Part shown: positions 63,413 to 64,000 of the stretch, one piece after another
How the letters are laid out: each line of letters begins with the position of its first letter
Position numbering within the stretch: the first letter of the stretch is position 1
Assembly: GCF_048541585.1 (NCBI RefSeq)
Contig: NZ_CP183303.1
Span: forward strand, 1,860,001 to 1,924,000
Source: Legionella_C sp048541585
GTDB lineage: Bacteria > Pseudomonadota > Gammaproteobacteria > Legionellales > Legionellaceae
Direction: 5' to 3'
DNA: 64,000 bases
Made by a program: the position numbers and the translations under genes
Notes under the pieces: generated by a model
What the model was told of the DNA's origin: nothing
Databases searched by the model: none
The model's input: only the letters and a program-made list of their open reading frames with translations

Positions 63413-64000
63413 ATGACTGATATAAATTCACCACTGAATGAAGCCATCGCTAAAAACGCTTGTAACTATGCTCGAACATATATCATTAAAGGTAATACCC
63501 ATCTCATTAACAATACCTATGATGCTTTACGAAGAAACCATATAGGGAAAGGCATAGGGGCAATTAGAGCCTTATTCAATGAAAATTCCAAATACTCGAT
63601 TGAAGTAAATTATGTAATCGCTAAATTTTATAATGTGATTAAGGTATGCAAAAAATTTTCACTTGGTAATTGTACCGAATTATCATTTATGGCGCTTGAT
63701 TATGTTATTAAGTATACACCAGCCCATATAAGTGCTGAGATCTTTAAATTAGAGGGTGGCGATCATGCCTTTCTTGTTATCGGCAGACAAGAAGGCAGTG
63801 CTCCAAACCTACCCCAAACCTGGGGAGAGCAAGCATATATTTGCGATCCTTTGTTAAATCAAGTCTACCCTGCATCGCAATACTTAACAAAACTGAAAGG
63901 CTTTTTTTCTTTAATAGAAATAGGAAAAAATCCGGTTACTTTTAGAAATTTCCTTGAAGATTTTGATCCACATACTCATACCCTAGTACCTTATAAATAT
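63413..64000 (+). CDS. Papain-like protease-type protein, N-terminal part
   Basis: 196 codons open to the window edge from ATG at 63413. C87 (LGNCTELSFMALDYVI), H118 (GGDHAFLVIG) and D145 (AYICDPLLNQVYPAS) form the same Cys/His/Asp pattern as C223, H263 and D290 of the 1834-residue protein (GQCGEHTAL, NHVFLVI, IIFDSW...VYKA). The surrounding W-G-x-x-A segments also align. The remainder is outside the window, so overall length and other domains are unknown. AT-rich DNA without a clear ribosome site precedes it. Confidence 0.72.
   Translation, partial: MTDINSPLNEAIAKNACNYARTYIIKGNTHLINNTYDALRRNHIGKGIGAIRALFNENSKYSIEVNYVIAKFYNVIKVCKKFSLGNCTELSFMALDYVIKYTPAHISAEIFKLEGGDHAFLVIGRQEGSAPNLPQTWGEQAYICDPLLNQVYPASQYLTKLKGFFSLIEIGKNPVTFRNFLEDFDPHTHTLVPYKY

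Overview
The window reads as the chromosome of a Legionella or a close relative in the Legionellaceae: AT-rich DNA, a core of ordinary gammaproteobacterial genes (aceE, ampE, cydAB, miaB, rluD, pgeF, a Do-type protease), and many large proteins built from eukaryote-like or protease-like modules (ankyrin, leucine-rich repeats, an F-box-like family, an SH2-like fold, papain-like Cys/His/Asp triads), as in Dot/Icm effector repertoires. No secretion-system gene is present, so 'effector' is inference throughout.

Layout. 1-12350 is core: a minus-strand run antiporter-ampE-lipoprotein-aceE (aceE runs off the left edge), cydAB, an MFS transporter, then the plus-strand run miaB-rluD-pgeF-degP-like, closed by a strong terminator. 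12450-12526 is an elongator tRNA-Met. Beyond it lies an accessory island to about 31.7 kb. The 3' 46 bp of the tRNA recur exactly at 18511 and in decayed form at 25387, and paired AGGGTGCA motifs recur at about 18.37, 21.03 and 31.55 kb. This looks like tandem or nested integration at one tRNA, with the integrase lost. The island carries an 1834-residue protein (papain-like triad plus a UbiB/ABC1-like kinase tail), an LRR protein, four toxin-antitoxin systems (HigBA, AbiE, Xre-RES, Phd/VapC), a broken ankyrin-protease gene, several unknown genes, and a family of about 290-bp repeats with palindromic ends lying beside every toxin-antitoxin system.

31.7-43.9 kb holds an SH2-like protein, a DUF4169 protein, a LuxR-type regulator followed by a large PRPP-synthetase-like protein, an M20 peptidase, an M64 peptidase, and a beta-lactamase-fold/DUF302 protein that lacks its catalytic motifs. 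43.9-53.7 kb holds a flavin reductase-phospholipase D pair, a DUF418 membrane protein, an intact paralogue of the broken ankyrin-protease gene, a divergent LysR/SDR pair and three small secreted proteins. 54.0-57.6 kb is a compact candidate lipid pathway: a UbiA-family prenyltransferase, a broken diacylglycerol-kinase-like gene, an alpha-oxoamine synthase and a BtaA-like (DUF3419) aminocarboxypropyl transferase. The right end carries a 1058-residue FAD-monooxygenase-like protein, a HAD-fold protein and the start of another papain-like protein.

The most unusual material is the repeat-bordered toxin-antitoxin island at tRNA-Met, the protease/kinase giant, and the UbiA-oxoamine synthase-BtaA cluster.
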